Below, one piece after another: positions 43,564 to 52,686 of a stretch of DNA of 64,000 nucleotides. The stretch is from assembly GCA_945787505.1 (NCBI GenBank), contig CALZHC010000002.1, positions 1 to 64,000 of the forward strand, written 5' to 3'. Source of the stretch: an uncultured Alistipes sp. GTDB lineage: Bacteria > Bacteroidota > Bacteroidia > Bacteroidales > UBA932. Numbering within the stretch: the first letter of the stretch is position 1; each line of letters starts with the position of its first letter. The notes beneath the pieces were generated by a model that saw nothing but the letters and a program-made list of their open reading frames with translations, did not search any database and was not told the DNA's origin. A program made the position numbers and the translations under genes.

Positions 43564-44397
43564 TTAATAGTATGAAATAGTACTTTTTTCTAATTCTGAA
43601 AGTATAGAGTTGGTTACCCTGCTGGCTCCAAATCTCAGTAATGAGGGGTTAAGCCACTCCTTCCCGAGAATTGTTTCCGTAATTGCATAATATACAAGGG
43701 CATCTTTAGCCGTAGATATTCCTCCTGCCGGCTTGAAACCTACTTTTCTGCCGGTTTTTTCGTAATATTCCTTGATACACTGGCACATCACGCAAGCTGC
43801 GAAAGGTGTTGCAGAGGGTTCGAGCTTTCCTGTAGATGTCTTGATGAAATCGGCACCTGCTTCCATGGCAAGGAAAGAGGCATCACGGATTCTCTCTTCA
43901 GTGGTAAGGATACCAGTTTCGAGGATAACTTTCAGGTGTGTATCGCCGATAACCTCCTTTATGGCCCTTATCTCGTTTGCTGCACCTTCTTTATCATCAT
44001 CAAGGAACTTATTGAGAGCCAATACTATATCGACCTCGGTGGCTCCGTTCTTTACAGCCATTTCACTTTCGAGGAGTTTTACTTCGAGATAACTCTGGGA
44101 AGCAGGAAATGTTCCTGAAACGACTGTAATTCCAACGCCCGGAGCAGTGAGTGTCTCCTTGACACATTTGCTGAAGTTAGGAAAAACACAGATTGATGCA
44201 GGGGTATTGTAATCAGGGAAGCGGGAATTAAAGGAGTTTACCTTTTCGACCATCTTGCTGATGCTTGAGAGTGTGTCGTTTGGCTTAAGTGAGGTTAGGT
44301 CAATAAGTCCTAAACACTCCTTATATACTTGCGGAGTGTTCCAATGTTCAAGATTCGCATGAACCGCACTTATTAGCTTCTCTACAGAGTTATTCAT
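43564..44397 (-). CDS. deoC: deoxyribose-phosphate aldolase
   Basis: Cleaves 2-deoxyribose 5-phosphate to glyceraldehyde 3-phosphate and acetaldehyde. 277 residues, TIM barrel with the Schiff-base region DFIKTSTGK and the proton-relay Lys in VGFKPAGGIST; EVDIVLAL and VILETGIL also fit. The length resembles the longer E. coli-like type. It has its own promoter just upstream. Confidence 0.94.
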   Translation of the reverse strand: MNNSVEKLISAVHANLEHWNTPQVYKECLGLIDLTSLKPNDTLSSISKMVEKVNSFNSRFPDYNTPASICVFPNFSKCVKETLTAPGVGITVVSGTFPASQSYLEVKLLESEMAVKNGATEVDIVLALNKFLDDDKEGAANEIRAIKEVIGDTHLKVILETGILTTEERIRDASFLAMEAGADFIKTSTGKLEPSATPFAACVMCQCIKEYYEKTGRKVGFKPAGGISTAKDALVYYAITETILGKEWLNPSLLRFGASRVTNSILSELEKSTISYY

Positions 44398-44420
44398 TTC
44401 GTCAAGTTTTAAAAACGTTT

Positions 44421-44451
44421 CAAAGATACTCCAATTAGGAGTAGTAACAAA
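44421..44451 (-). promoter_or_regulatory. promoter of deoC
   Basis: Minus strand: TTTG at 44451-44448, 19 bp, TATCTTTG at 44428-44421, with the start codon 24 bp on. A small palindrome (TACTCC-AATTA-GGAGTA, 44427-44443) sits between the two boxes and could be an operator. Confidence 0.65.
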
Positions 44452-44473
44452 ATTTTTTTCTCTTTTGCCTGAA

Positions 44474-45247
44474 TTATCCTCTTATCTGAACATTAATTCC
44501 GTTCTTAATCAGTTCAGATGCAATAGATTGCATCTCTTCGACAGTCACTTTTTCCAAAGAGGACGCCGGGGTTTCCCTGTCAATGGTGTACATCATCACT
44601 TCACGCGGTTTCAAATCTAGAACCATTCTTATCCACGGTTCTGTCAGTTCTTTGGATGTACAGTCAATGGTTCGCCCGTTTATTTCGCCCTTGAGAAACA
44701 TGGTCTGAAGGATGAAATTACCGTCGAACTCCTTGAGATAGCCTAAGGTCTTTTCCAATGAGTACCCGCTGTAAGGGTTGTCGATTATTCTGACATACTC
44801 TTCAAGGGCACTGTCTATCTTGAGTATTGGGTTAGTTACCTTTTTGAGAGCCTCTCTTACAGACTCCTTTCCTATCTGTGTGGCATTGGAAAGGACAGAG
44901 ATTGCGGCCCTGGGGAAGTAACGGTTGCGAAGCTCTATCGTAGTGTCGATAATACGCGGGAAGTCAGGATGTACTGTTGGCTCACCGTTGCCGGAAAAGG
45001 TGATAGTGTCAATATTTGTACCCTCTTCTGCGAGTTTTTCGAATTTTGTCCGCATTGCACTTTCTACCTCTTCATAAGTGGGAATATGGCTGTCGCTCTT
45101 GCCATCCTTGTTCCATCCGCACTCGCAATAAATGCAGTCGAATGTACAGAATTTTCCGAATTTTGGCATCAGGTTTATACCCAAAGACGAACCAAGTCTT
45201 CTGCTGTGTATAGGTCCGAAGACTATATCATTGAATAGAATACTCAT
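44474..45247 (-). CDS. radical SAM protein
   Basis: 257 residues. The iron-sulphur motif C34-x3-C38-x2-C41 (CTFDCIYC) lies near the N-terminus. FSGNGEPTVHPDF is the GGE-like SAM contact, and the N-terminal FGPIHSRRLGSSLGINL is typical of a widespread uncharacterised radical SAM group (COG0731-like). No auxiliary cluster region is evident. It lies 10 bp downstream of the amidohydrolase gene. Substrate unknown. Confidence 0.88.
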   Translation of the reverse strand: MSILFNDIVFGPIHSRRLGSSLGINLMPKFGKFCTFDCIYCECGWNKDGKSDSHIPTYEEVESAMRTKFEKLAEEGTNIDTITFSGNGEPTVHPDFPRIIDTTIELRNRYFPRAAISVLSNATQIGKESVREALKKVTNPILKIDSALEEYVRIIDNPYSGYSLEKTLGYLKEFDGNFILQTMFLKGEINGRTIDCTSKELTEPWIRMVLDLKPREVMMYTIDRETPASSLEKVTVEEMQSIASELIKNGINVQIRG

Positions 45248-45257
45248 TTTAATTATT

Positions 45258-46445
45258 TTATATCAATCTTGTGGATTTGCTGTTTTCAGTGAGTTTCATT
45301 GCGGAAAAGTCAACATTGTCAATGAGGACAATGCCAGGTCTCTTGCCCTCTTCAATAGAGCCGAGTGTGTCGCTCTTGCTCAGAGCCTGTGCACCATTGA
45401 TGGTTGCCCACTCGAGAATCGTTCCGAGCTCAATCGAAGGAAAGTGCTTCTGAATACACTTGATTTCCTGGACTATCGAGAGTATGTCATTGGACGATAG
45501 ACTGTCTGTTCCTAAGGCTATCCTTACTCCCTCTTTCATGAAAAGATCCAGCGGGGCAAGTCTTTCGTGAATGAAAATATTAGACAGAGGACAGGTGACA
45601 AAGGTTACATTCTTGAACTTATCCTTTGCCATCTCTATGGAATCCTTTGCTGTCACTGTATTGTGGATCAAAAGTATGTGCTCTTTGAAAGGTGCCGGGT
45701 GAACTTTTTCAAGTCTTTGTGCAAAATGGAATAGTGCCGGCTTGCCGGTTGGAACCGGGGTACTCAGCCCTCTTCTTACATAGTTTTCATACAGCTCTCC
45801 ACATCCCTTTGAAATCATATCCTCTTCCTGAGAAGATTCCTGATTATGGTATGATATGAAACCTCTTTCAAGTCCCTTTTCTGCAGCCATAGTCAGCAGC
45901 TCAGGGGACATCGTGTAGGGAGAGTGAGGGGTTATGGAGGCATCTATTCCGGCTTCATCTGCTATGGAAAGAATCTTTTCAGCTCCTTCTATTACATTGG
46001 AAGCATCTTCCGGTTCAGTGCCGAAGACTTCGATAAATGTCCTTGTGTATAGAGGCGCCTCTCTCTTTATGTTGAAACTTTCGTCACAGTTGGAGATGTC
46101 TGCCATGGCGCTAACGCCTTGTTCCCAAAGCGAGTCCATCTCTTCTTTTATCCTCGCCTTTCTGACATGTTCAGGGGCAGATTCCCTAAGCTCGTTTATC
46201 TGGTCTATGAATCCTGCCATACCGCTTCCCTTGCGGAATTTTCCTTTCAAGTGAGAAAGTTCTATATGGCAGTGTGCATTGATGAACCCCGGCACGATTA
46301 TTCCGTTATAGAATTGTGTGGAGGGCATCTCCTTTTCCAGAGTTCCTATTTTGATGATGGTACCGTCATCCTCCACTTCAACATATCCGTTCTTGATGGG
46401 GGCTGAAGTGATAGGGAATATGTAATTTGCTGCAAATCGTTTCAT
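45258..46445 (-). CDS. metal-dependent amidohydrolase/deaminase
   Basis: 395 residues of the COG0402 superfamily. Metal ligands are visible in NAHCHIELSHLKG, ITPHSPY, ISYHNQESSQEED and the late Asp in LGTDSLSSND. The ELSHLKGK wording resembles aminodeoxyfutalosine-deaminase-like proteins, but no other futalosine-pathway gene is nearby, so the substrate is open. Its start overlaps the lipoprotein stop by 1 bp (TAATG). Confidence 0.83.
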   Translation of the reverse strand: MKRFAANYIFPITSAPIKNGYVEVEDDGTIIKIGTLEKEMPSTQFYNGIIVPGFINAHCHIELSHLKGKFRKGSGMAGFIDQINELRESAPEHVRKARIKEEMDSLWEQGVSAMADISNCDESFNIKREAPLYTRTFIEVFGTEPEDASNVIEGAEKILSIADEAGIDASITPHSPYTMSPELLTMAAEKGLERGFISYHNQESSQEEDMISKGCGELYENYVRRGLSTPVPTGKPALFHFAQRLEKVHPAPFKEHILLIHNTVTAKDSIEMAKDKFKNVTFVTCPLSNIFIHERLAPLDLFMKEGVRIALGTDSLSSNDILSIVQEIKCIQKHFPSIELGTILEWATINGAQALSKSDTLGSIEEGKRPGIVLIDNVDFSAMKLTENSKSTRLI

Positions 46446-47338
46446 TATCTTTTTCTTTTTGTGGAATCTTTATCTTCTTTATTTCTCTTATCTATCCCTT
46501 TTGGGGTTATAATTACGTTGTTGAGTTCGTTGACTTTCTTTCTTGCACGGGTGTCAGGGTCGTTGTCAAGGAACTCATCCTTGCCTCCGTTGGCTCTGAA
46601 CTGAAGTCTTCTCTGTCTGTTGACTACAGGATTCAGGATATTCTCTTTCTTTTCTTCCTTCTTGTCATCTGCCACTGTACTCTCAGGTTCTTCCATTGGC
46701 TCTATGATGGGAAGAGGTATCACGATACCGATATTCGTATAGAACCTGAAATGAAAGTCAGATGTATATACTGAATCGCTGAACATGGTGAAAATGGTGG
46801 GTCTCGGAACAGAAACAGTATCATTATAAAGAGAGTCGAAGACCGGAGAGCTGGGGAGTCTCTTTACGGTGTCCGGAGTGAAGAGCAACATCCGGATCGC
46901 TCTGAAGTATCCGCTGCTTTGGATTGATTCGTCTGTGTAGTACGTAATGGAGTCAGCAATATTCCAGCTGATGAGTCTCTCCTCTTCCTGGGCAATAATA
47001 TCTTCGAGCTGTTTCTTTCTAAGTTCCAGTTTGGCTTGTGTTTTTCTGAAGATCTTTTCGAATTTTTCAGGCTTGAGCAAGTAGTGGTTGACGCTATTTC
47101 TGTAATCTTCAGATGTGTAACCGAACCGTTCGAAAATAGGCTCATATACCAAGAGAGTATCGCTCTCTTTTTTCTTCTTCCTATCTTTTCTAATCAGCTG
47201 GTCAGTAATGTACATTTCGTAGTAAATATCCGACATTGTCTCTTCAGGTATATACTTTTCCCTCATGCATGAGACCATGCATGTGATGGGGCAAAGGAAA
47301 AACAGCAGCAATGCCGATATGTATATTTTTCTATTCAT
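46445..47338 (-). CDS. DUF4296 lipoprotein
   Basis: 297 residues; signal peptide with lipobox ending at C24 (CMVSC). The DUF4296 domain (about 30-135) includes ETMSDIYYEMYITDQLIR and is rich in charged helices. The C-terminal half is acidic and Lys-rich (KKEEKKENIL, RKRKK-type tail). Function unknown. It is common in Bacteroidales envelope gene sets. First gene of the lipoprotein-amidohydrolase-radical SAM run. Confidence 0.8.
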   Translation of the reverse strand: MNRKIYISALLLFFLCPITCMVSCMREKYIPEETMSDIYYEMYITDQLIRKDRKKKKESDTLLVYEPIFERFGYTSEDYRNSVNHYLLKPEKFEKIFRKTQAKLELRKKQLEDIIAQEEERLISWNIADSITYYTDESIQSSGYFRAIRMLLFTPDTVKRLPSSPVFDSLYNDTVSVPRPTIFTMFSDSVYTSDFHFRFYTNIGIVIPLPIIEPMEEPESTVADDKKEEKKENILNPVVNRQRRLQFRANGGKDEFLDNDPDTRARKKVNELNNVIITPKGIDKRNKEDKDSTKRKR

Positions 47339-47361
47339 AATGCGAAATTAACAAAAAACTC

Positions 47362-47369
47362 TATATTTG
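47362..47369 (+). promoter_or_regulatory. candidate -7 box of the deacetylase-purD run
   Basis: TATATTTG, a full TAnnTTTG match, 26 bp before the ATG at 47396. No clear -33 TTTG. Confidence 0.45.
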
Positions 47370-47395
47370 TGCCACCAAAATGAAAATGCTTTTAT

Positions 47396-48019
47396 ATGCT
47401 GATACGCGTTCCCGGTTTTCTGAAAAGTATCTATCCTGATTTTGTGTGGAGTTTCCCTCAGAAGAAGGATTCGCTCTTTCTCACCTTCGATGATGGACCC
47501 TGTCCGGAGGTGACACCATGGGTACTTGACCAGCTGGATGAGTACGGAGCCAAGGCAACATTTTTTCTCATTGGCAAGAATGTGGAGTATAATCCAGATC
47601 TGTTCAGTGAAATTCTCCGAAGGGGGCACTCTGTTGGAAACCACACATACAGCCATCTTGCAGGCTGGAGGGTTCCGGTTGATGACTATCTTATGGATAT
47701 TTGCATGGCAGACTCACTGATAGGATCCAAGCTTTTCAGACCTCCCTATGCCAAGATAACACCATCGCAGGCAAGACATCTTTCCAGAATGGGCTTCAAG
47801 GTACTGATGTGGGATATCATTGCACGAGATTATAACCGAAAGCTTTCAGGAAGTGCATGTACAAGGAATGTAGTTCCGCACCTTCATCCCGGTTCGGTCA
47901 TTGTATTCCATGATTCTATAAAGGCATCCAAGAATCTCTTTGCCGCACTGCCTCGGACTTTGGAGAGGATATATGAAATGGGACTTAGGTCGGAATCATT
48001 AACAATAAACGATTTATAA
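47396..48019 (+). CDS. polysaccharide deacetylase (NodB family)
   Basis: 207 residues, NodB fold with metal-dependent N- or O-deacetylase motifs: TFDDGP (D32, D33), H83-x3-H87 in HSVGNHTYSH, and RPPY at 115-118. The C-terminal LHPGSVIVFHDS carries the last His. No signal peptide is seen; the protein begins MLIRVPGFLKSIYP, so it may be cytoplasmic or membrane-associated. It lies 16 bp before purD. Confidence 0.9.
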   Translation: MLIRVPGFLKSIYPDFVWSFPQKKDSLFLTFDDGPCPEVTPWVLDQLDEYGAKATFFLIGKNVEYNPDLFSEILRRGHSVGNHTYSHLAGWRVPVDDYLMDICMADSLIGSKLFRPPYAKITPSQARHLSRMGFKVLMWDIIARDYNRKLSGSACTRNVVPHLHPGSVIVFHDSIKASKNLFAALPRTLERIYEMGLRSESLTINDL

Positions 48020-48035
48020 TTAATATAGGTATATT

Positions 48036-49325
48036 ATGTCATACAAAGTACTCCTTTTAGGTTCGGGTGGCAGAGAGCATGCTCTGGCACTCAAGATTGC
48101 TCAAAGCCCTGAACTTTCAGAATTCTATGCTCTTCCGGGTAACCCCGGCATTTCAAAGGTAGCCAGATGTATCAAAGGATCTGTAAATGACTTTGAACTT
48201 GTCAAAAGTATTGTCAAAGAGAAGACTATCGATATGGTAGTGGTAGGTCCTGAAGATCCTCTTGTAAATGGATTGAGGGACTATCTGCTTCAGGATAAAT
48301 CACTTGAAAATCTCCTCTTTATAGGTCCAGGAAAGGATGGAGCAGCTCTGGAAGGAAGCAAGGATTTTGCAAAGGAATTCATGACAAAATACAATATTCC
48401 CACCGCACCCTACCGTACTTTCACCTCAGATCAGGCAGACTCTGCAAAAGAGTTTCTCAAGAGTCTCAGACCTCCCTATGTACTCAAGGCGGATGGTCTG
48501 GCGGCAGGTAAGGGCGTCCTGATTATCAATGATATATCTGAAGCCGAAAAGGGAATCGATGAGATTTTTTCTGGCAAGTTCGGAAGTGCAGGGGATAAGC
48601 TGGTCATAGAGCAGTTCCTCAGCGGAGTGGAACTCTCTTGTTTTGTCCTCACTGACGGCAAGGATTATCTTATGCTTCCTGAAGCAAAGGATTACAAGAG
48701 AGCTCATGACAATGACGAGGGGCTTAATACAGGTGGAATGGGATCCGTATCTCCTGTCCCTTTTGCCGACAGCGAATTCCTCGGCAAGGTCGAAGAGAGA
48801 ATCGTAAAGCCGACAATTGCGGGACTCAGAGCCGAAAATATCGATTATCGCGGCTTCATTTTTATTGGTCTTATGAACTGCAACGGAGATCCATACGTGA
48901 TAGAGTACAATGTCAGAATGGGGGATCCGGAGACTGAATCTGTAATGACGAGAATCGACAGCGATTTTCTCGAACATCTGGCTGCCGCTGCTTCCGGAAC
49001 TATCTCGACACAGAAAATTAAGATATCTTCTCACTCAGCTGTGACTGTTATAGTCGTATCTGGCGGATATCCTGAGCACTATGCCAAGGGGTATGAGATC
49101 AAGGGTCTCGATTCACTTGAAGATATCACTCTATACCATGCCGGAACATCCGAAAAAGAGGGTAAGGTGGTCACTTCAGGAGGTAGAGTTCTGGCGGTGA
49201 CTGCAAACGGAGATTCACTTAAAGAGTGCCGAGATGTGATCTATTCACAGATTGATAAAATATCCTTTACAGACAGCTATCATAGGGGGGACATAGCCCT
49301 GGATATGATCGGATGGAATCGGTAG
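48036..49325 (+). CDS. purD: phosphoribosylamine--glycine ligase
   Basis: Second step of purine synthesis. 429 residues, ATP-grasp fold, with LLLGSGGREHALALKI at the N-terminus, VLKADGLAAGKGV, the family stretch RAHDNDEGLNTGGMG, and VIEYNVRMGDPE near the metal site. purM lies 2 kb on but is in a separate unit. The 3' end overlaps the next gene by 13 bp. Confidence 0.97.
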   Translation: MSYKVLLLGSGGREHALALKIAQSPELSEFYALPGNPGISKVARCIKGSVNDFELVKSIVKEKTIDMVVVGPEDPLVNGLRDYLLQDKSLENLLFIGPGKDGAALEGSKDFAKEFMTKYNIPTAPYRTFTSDQADSAKEFLKSLRPPYVLKADGLAAGKGVLIINDISEAEKGIDEIFSGKFGSAGDKLVIEQFLSGVELSCFVLTDGKDYLMLPEAKDYKRAHDNDEGLNTGGMGSVSPVPFADSEFLGKVEERIVKPTIAGLRAENIDYRGFIFIGLMNCNGDPYVIEYNVRMGDPETESVMTRIDSDFLEHLAAAASGTISTQKIKISSHSAVTVIVVSGGYPEHYAKGYEIKGLDSLEDITLYHAGTSEKEGKVVTSGGRVLAVTANGDSLKECRDVIYSQIDKISFTDSYHRGDIALDMIGWNR

Positions 49326-50161
49326 CAGGTTTTTTTGAGGGGGGATTCATACGGGTCTCCCTTTCAATAGTACTTTTGGTACTTCTTTCAATCTCTCTCT
49401 CTTATTTCAGTTCTGCATATTACAAAGTGTCGAGAAGTCAGGTTCTTCTCTATACACTTTACATCGTCTTTGTTCTGCTGGTTCCGGGAATTATGAAATT
49501 TGACGGGGCATATATCTCAGCGGCGGCTTTGTTATGGAGTGCCTTTTTCATGATCAAGTTCATAACTCAGGAGAGATATTCCCCTTCCGACCTTTTTATC
49601 TCTGTAGTGGGACTCTCTTTGACAGTAGTGTTTGCTCCTGAGATTGTGCCAGTAGTGCCGATTTGCCTATTGTTTGTCTTCTATAACAGGAATATATTTC
49701 TGTTGCGTTCTCTGGTGATCTCCATAGGTGCATTGCTGATTCCATGGATATGGCTTGTCTCTATTCTTTTTATCTTCGATCTGGCCGATGTGTCACTTTT
49801 GTATAGATACTATATTGACAGAATATCTTTGCCTGAAATAGATACCTCAGGCGCAGGCTTCTTTTTCGCTATAGGACTTCTGCTTTTGATGGTAAGACCC
49901 TCAATGCTCTTTGTCAGACGATTCTCGGAAAGCAATAGAGTGCAGCGTGTGGCAGGTGCGCTCACCACGCTCCTCACGCTCTTTTCCATCTTGATGATAT
50001 TTCTTTATTCGTCTGAATTGATGGCTCCGCTTCATGTCGTGCTGATGGTCTTTCCTTCGATGAGTCTCTATCTTTACATCAGCAGTGTCTCTAAAAAAGA
50101 GAAAGGAACAGTACTTGCTATACTGCTCCTTTCCATGATCTGTTTCAGAATCTTTTGTTAG
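49313..50161 (+). CDS. integral membrane protein of unknown function
   Basis: 282 residues, mostly hydrophobic, with about eight TM segments and only short polar loops. It resembles the group of uncharacterised membrane proteins often found after purD in Bacteroidota (DUF6427-like), but that match is a guess. It overlaps purD by 13 bp and meets the convergent aminotransferase gene end to end (4-bp overlap). Confidence 0.65.
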   Translation: MESVAGFFEGGFIRVSLSIVLLVLLSISLSYFSSAYYKVSRSQVLLYTLYIVFVLLVPGIMKFDGAYISAAALLWSAFFMIKFITQERYSPSDLFISVVGLSLTVVFAPEIVPVVPICLLFVFYNRNIFLLRSLVISIGALLIPWIWLVSILFIFDLADVSLLYRYYIDRISLPEIDTSGAGFFFAIGLLLLMVRPSMLFVRRFSESNRVQRVAGALTTLLTLFSILMIFLYSSELMAPLHVVLMVFPSMSLYLYISSVSKKEKGTVLAILLLSMICFRIFC

Positions 50162-51357
50162 TTTTTCCTTCCGGGATAAACCTTCAGAGCCTCTTCAAGG
50201 CATTTGAGTGCCTCTTTGAGATCCTCGATTTTGAGCACATATGCAATACGTACTTCATCTTTTCCGAGTCCGGGAGTTGCATAGAATCCGCCCATAGGTG
50301 CTACCATTACGGTCTTTCCTTCGTATGAGAACTCTTCGAGAAGCCACTGTGCGAATTTTTCGCTGTCATCTATGGGAAGACGTACTGCTGCGTAGAATGC
50401 TCCCATAGGAGTAGGGCAGAGAACGCCGGGCATCTTCTGAAGTGCTTCAACCAGGTAATCTCTTCTCTTGATATATTCGTCTCTTACACCTTTAAAGTAT
50501 GATGCAGGTGCGCTGAGTGCTCCTTCTGCTGCAATCTGTCCGTATGCTGGAGAGCATAGACGGGCCTGTGCATAGCGCATAACAGCTGACATAACCTCTT
50601 TGTTCTTAGAAACAATGGCTCCAACTCTTACACCACAAAGTGAGTATCTCTTTGATACAGAGTCGATAAGGATTACGTTCTGTTCGAGTCCCTTGATGTG
50701 CATGCATGAGTAGTGGGGTTCATCTGTGTAGCAGAATTCCCTATAAACCTCATCTGAATAGATGAAAAGGTTGTGTTTGCGTGCGATGTCTCCCAGTTTC
50801 TCTATTTCATCCTTTGTGTAAAGTACACCTGTAGGGTTGCAAGGGTTGCAGATGATTATACCTTTTGTCTTGGGGGTTATGAGTCTTTCGAACTCTTCTA
50901 CAGAAGGAATTGCAAAACCGTTGTCAATAGAGGTGGTGATGGGAACGAATTTTACATCACTCAGAAGTGCGAATGCATTGTAGTTGGTATAGAAAGGTTC
51001 CATTACTATAACTTCATCGTCAGGATTGCAGGTGACGGTCAGAGCTATCTGGAGAGCTTCACTACCACCGGTGGTGATGTTGATTTCATCCTCTACGACA
51101 TCAATGCCGATGTTCTGGTAATATTTGGCAAGACCGCTTCTGTAGGATTCGATACCGCCGGAGTTGGGGTATGCCACCAGTTCAAGAGTGTTGTTCTTTA
51201 CTGCTTCGAGTGCCTCCTTGGGAGATTCGATATCGGGCTGTCCGATGTTAAGGTGATAGACTTTTATTCCTCTGCTTTTGGCCTGCTGTGCGTAAGGCAC
51301 GAGCTTTCTGATGGGTGAAGCAGGAAGTGCAAGTGCTTTGTCTGAAAGTGTTAACAT
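50158..51357 (-). CDS. class I/II pyridoxal-phosphate aminotransferase
   Basis: 399 residues from the ATG at 51357; an upstream TTG would add 20 residues. Fold-type I aminotransferase with the PLP Lys in SVSKRYSLCGVRVGA, IICNPCNPTGVLY and the substrate Arg region RIAYV. Probably an aspartate or aromatic aminotransferase; the acceptor cannot be fixed. Divergent from purM. Confidence 0.88.
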   Translation of the reverse strand: MLTLSDKALALPASPIRKLVPYAQQAKSRGIKVYHLNIGQPDIESPKEALEAVKNNTLELVAYPNSGGIESYRSGLAKYYQNIGIDVVEDEINITTGGSEALQIALTVTCNPDDEVIVMEPFYTNYNAFALLSDVKFVPITTSIDNGFAIPSVEEFERLITPKTKGIIICNPCNPTGVLYTKDEIEKLGDIARKHNLFIYSDEVYREFCYTDEPHYSCMHIKGLEQNVILIDSVSKRYSLCGVRVGAIVSKNKEVMSAVMRYAQARLCSPAYGQIAAEGALSAPASYFKGVRDEYIKRRDYLVEALQKMPGVLCPTPMGAFYAAVRLPIDDSEKFAQWLLEEFSYEGKTVMVAPMGGFYATPGLGKDEVRIAYVLKIEDLKEALKCLEEALKVYPGRKN

Positions 51358-51395
51358 AATAGTATTAAAAAGTAAAATGAATTCATCTGAGCGAA

Positions 51396-51403
51396 CAAAG
51401 TTA
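51396..51403 (-). promoter_or_regulatory. candidate -7 box of the aminotransferase gene
   Basis: Minus strand reads TAACTTTG (TAnnTTTG), 39 bp before the start. No paired -33 box at the right distance. Confidence 0.4.
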
Positions 51404-51425
51404 TTAACTTTTAACAAATTTCTGC

Positions 51426-51433
51426 TATTTTTG
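51426..51433 (+). promoter_or_regulatory. candidate -7 box of the purM run
   Basis: TATTTTTG matches TAnnTTTG. It would give a leader of about 70 bases before the purM ATG. No -33 TTTG, and I see no known riboswitch fold in that leader. Confidence 0.4.
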
Positions 51434-51510
51434 TGGTCTTGAATATTGCGTATTGTCGCTTAATGAGTGTAACTAATTGAATTGTTTATAGTTAAGTTTT
51501 TAGTAATATT

Positions 51511-52686
51511 ATGGTTGTTGAGAACAGATATATGCGAAGAGGCGTCTCTTCATCAAAAGAGGATGTGCATAATGCCATCAAGAACATAGACAAGGGACTT
51601 TTCCCAAAGGCGTTTTGCAAAATTATTCCCGATATTCTGACCGGTGATCAGGATTACTGTCTGGTAATGCATGCAGATGGAGCCGGTACCAAATCATCGC
51701 TTGCATATATCTATTGGAAAGAGACCGGAGATATGAGTGTCTGGAAGGGAATCGCACAAGATGCTATCGTTATGAATACAGACGACCTTCTTTGTGTAGG
51801 TCTTACGGATAATATCCTGCTCTCATCGACTATAGGACGCAATAAGAATCTTATTCCGGGAGAAGTGGTCTCGGCCCTTATTAATGGGACGGAGGCTTTC
51901 GTGCAAAAGATGAAGGAAAACGGTGTCAATATGACGCTTACAGGAGGAGAAACTGCAGATGTGGGTGACCTTGTCAGGACTGTAATCGTGGACAGTACCG
52001 TATGTGCCAGAATGAAACGCTCTGATGTAATCGACAATTCGCGTATCGCTCCGGGTGATGTAATCGTCGCTTTGGAATCATACGGGAAGGCTACTTACGA
52101 AGAAGAGTATAATGGAGGCACTGGAAGCAATGGACTTACCTCTGCCCGCCATGACCTTTTTGACAAATATATTTCAAAGCTCTATCCCGAAAGCTATGAC
52201 CCTTCAATGCCTGATGATGTGGTATATACAGGAACCAAAAAACTCACAGACATAGAACCTGAAACCGGGATTACTTACGGTAAGTTGCTCCTTTCTCCTA
52301 CCAGAACTTATGCTCCGGTTATCAAATCAATTCTCGAAAAGTACAGGGCTAACATCCACGGAATGGTTCACTGTTCGGGAGGAGCGCAGACCAAAGTTCT
52401 TCATTTCGTAGATAACGTCAGGATCATCAAGGACAATCTTTTTCCGATACCTCCTCTTTTCAAAGCAATTCAGAAAGAGTCCGGTACAGATTGGAAAGAG
52501 ATGTTCAAAGTATTCAACATGGGTCACAGAATGGAGATTTATACCGATGCGGAAAGTGCCCGACACATGATAGAGATATCGCAATCCTTCGGAATCGGTG
52601 CGAAAATCATTGGAAGGGTTGAGCCTTTTGAAGGAAAAGAGGTTGAACTCGTGTGCGAATACGGTACTTTCAGATACAATGGATAA
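51511..52686 (+). CDS. purM: phosphoribosylformylglycinamidine cyclo-ligase
   Basis: Makes aminoimidazole ribonucleotide in purine synthesis. 391 residues, longer than the E. coli enzyme (345), as in other Bacteroidota. Visible AIRS motifs: MHADGAGTKSSLAY, NTDDLLCVG, LTGGETADVGD and MVHCSGGAQTKVLHF. Its 3' end overlaps the lipoprotein start by 8 bp. Confidence 0.93.
   Translation: MVVENRYMRRGVSSSKEDVHNAIKNIDKGLFPKAFCKIIPDILTGDQDYCLVMHADGAGTKSSLAYIYWKETGDMSVWKGIAQDAIVMNTDDLLCVGLTDNILLSSTIGRNKNLIPGEVVSALINGTEAFVQKMKENGVNMTLTGGETADVGDLVRTVIVDSTVCARMKRSDVIDNSRIAPGDVIVALESYGKATYEEEYNGGTGSNGLTSARHDLFDKYISKLYPESYDPSMPDDVVYTGTKKLTDIEPETGITYGKLLLSPTRTYAPVIKSILEKYRANIHGMVHCSGGAQTKVLHFVDNVRIIKDNLFPIPPLFKAIQKESGTDWKEMFKVFNMGHRMEIYTDAESARHMIEISQSFGIGAKIIGRVEPFEGKEVELVCEYGTFRYNG

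Noticed and set aside
48426-49034. 202-codon minus-strand frame within purD
   Set aside because: purD is intact in the other frame with full motifs; this is an antisense artefact.
51434-51510. purM leader as purine riboswitch
   Set aside because: No three-way junction or conserved loop sequences; the -7 box itself is unpaired.
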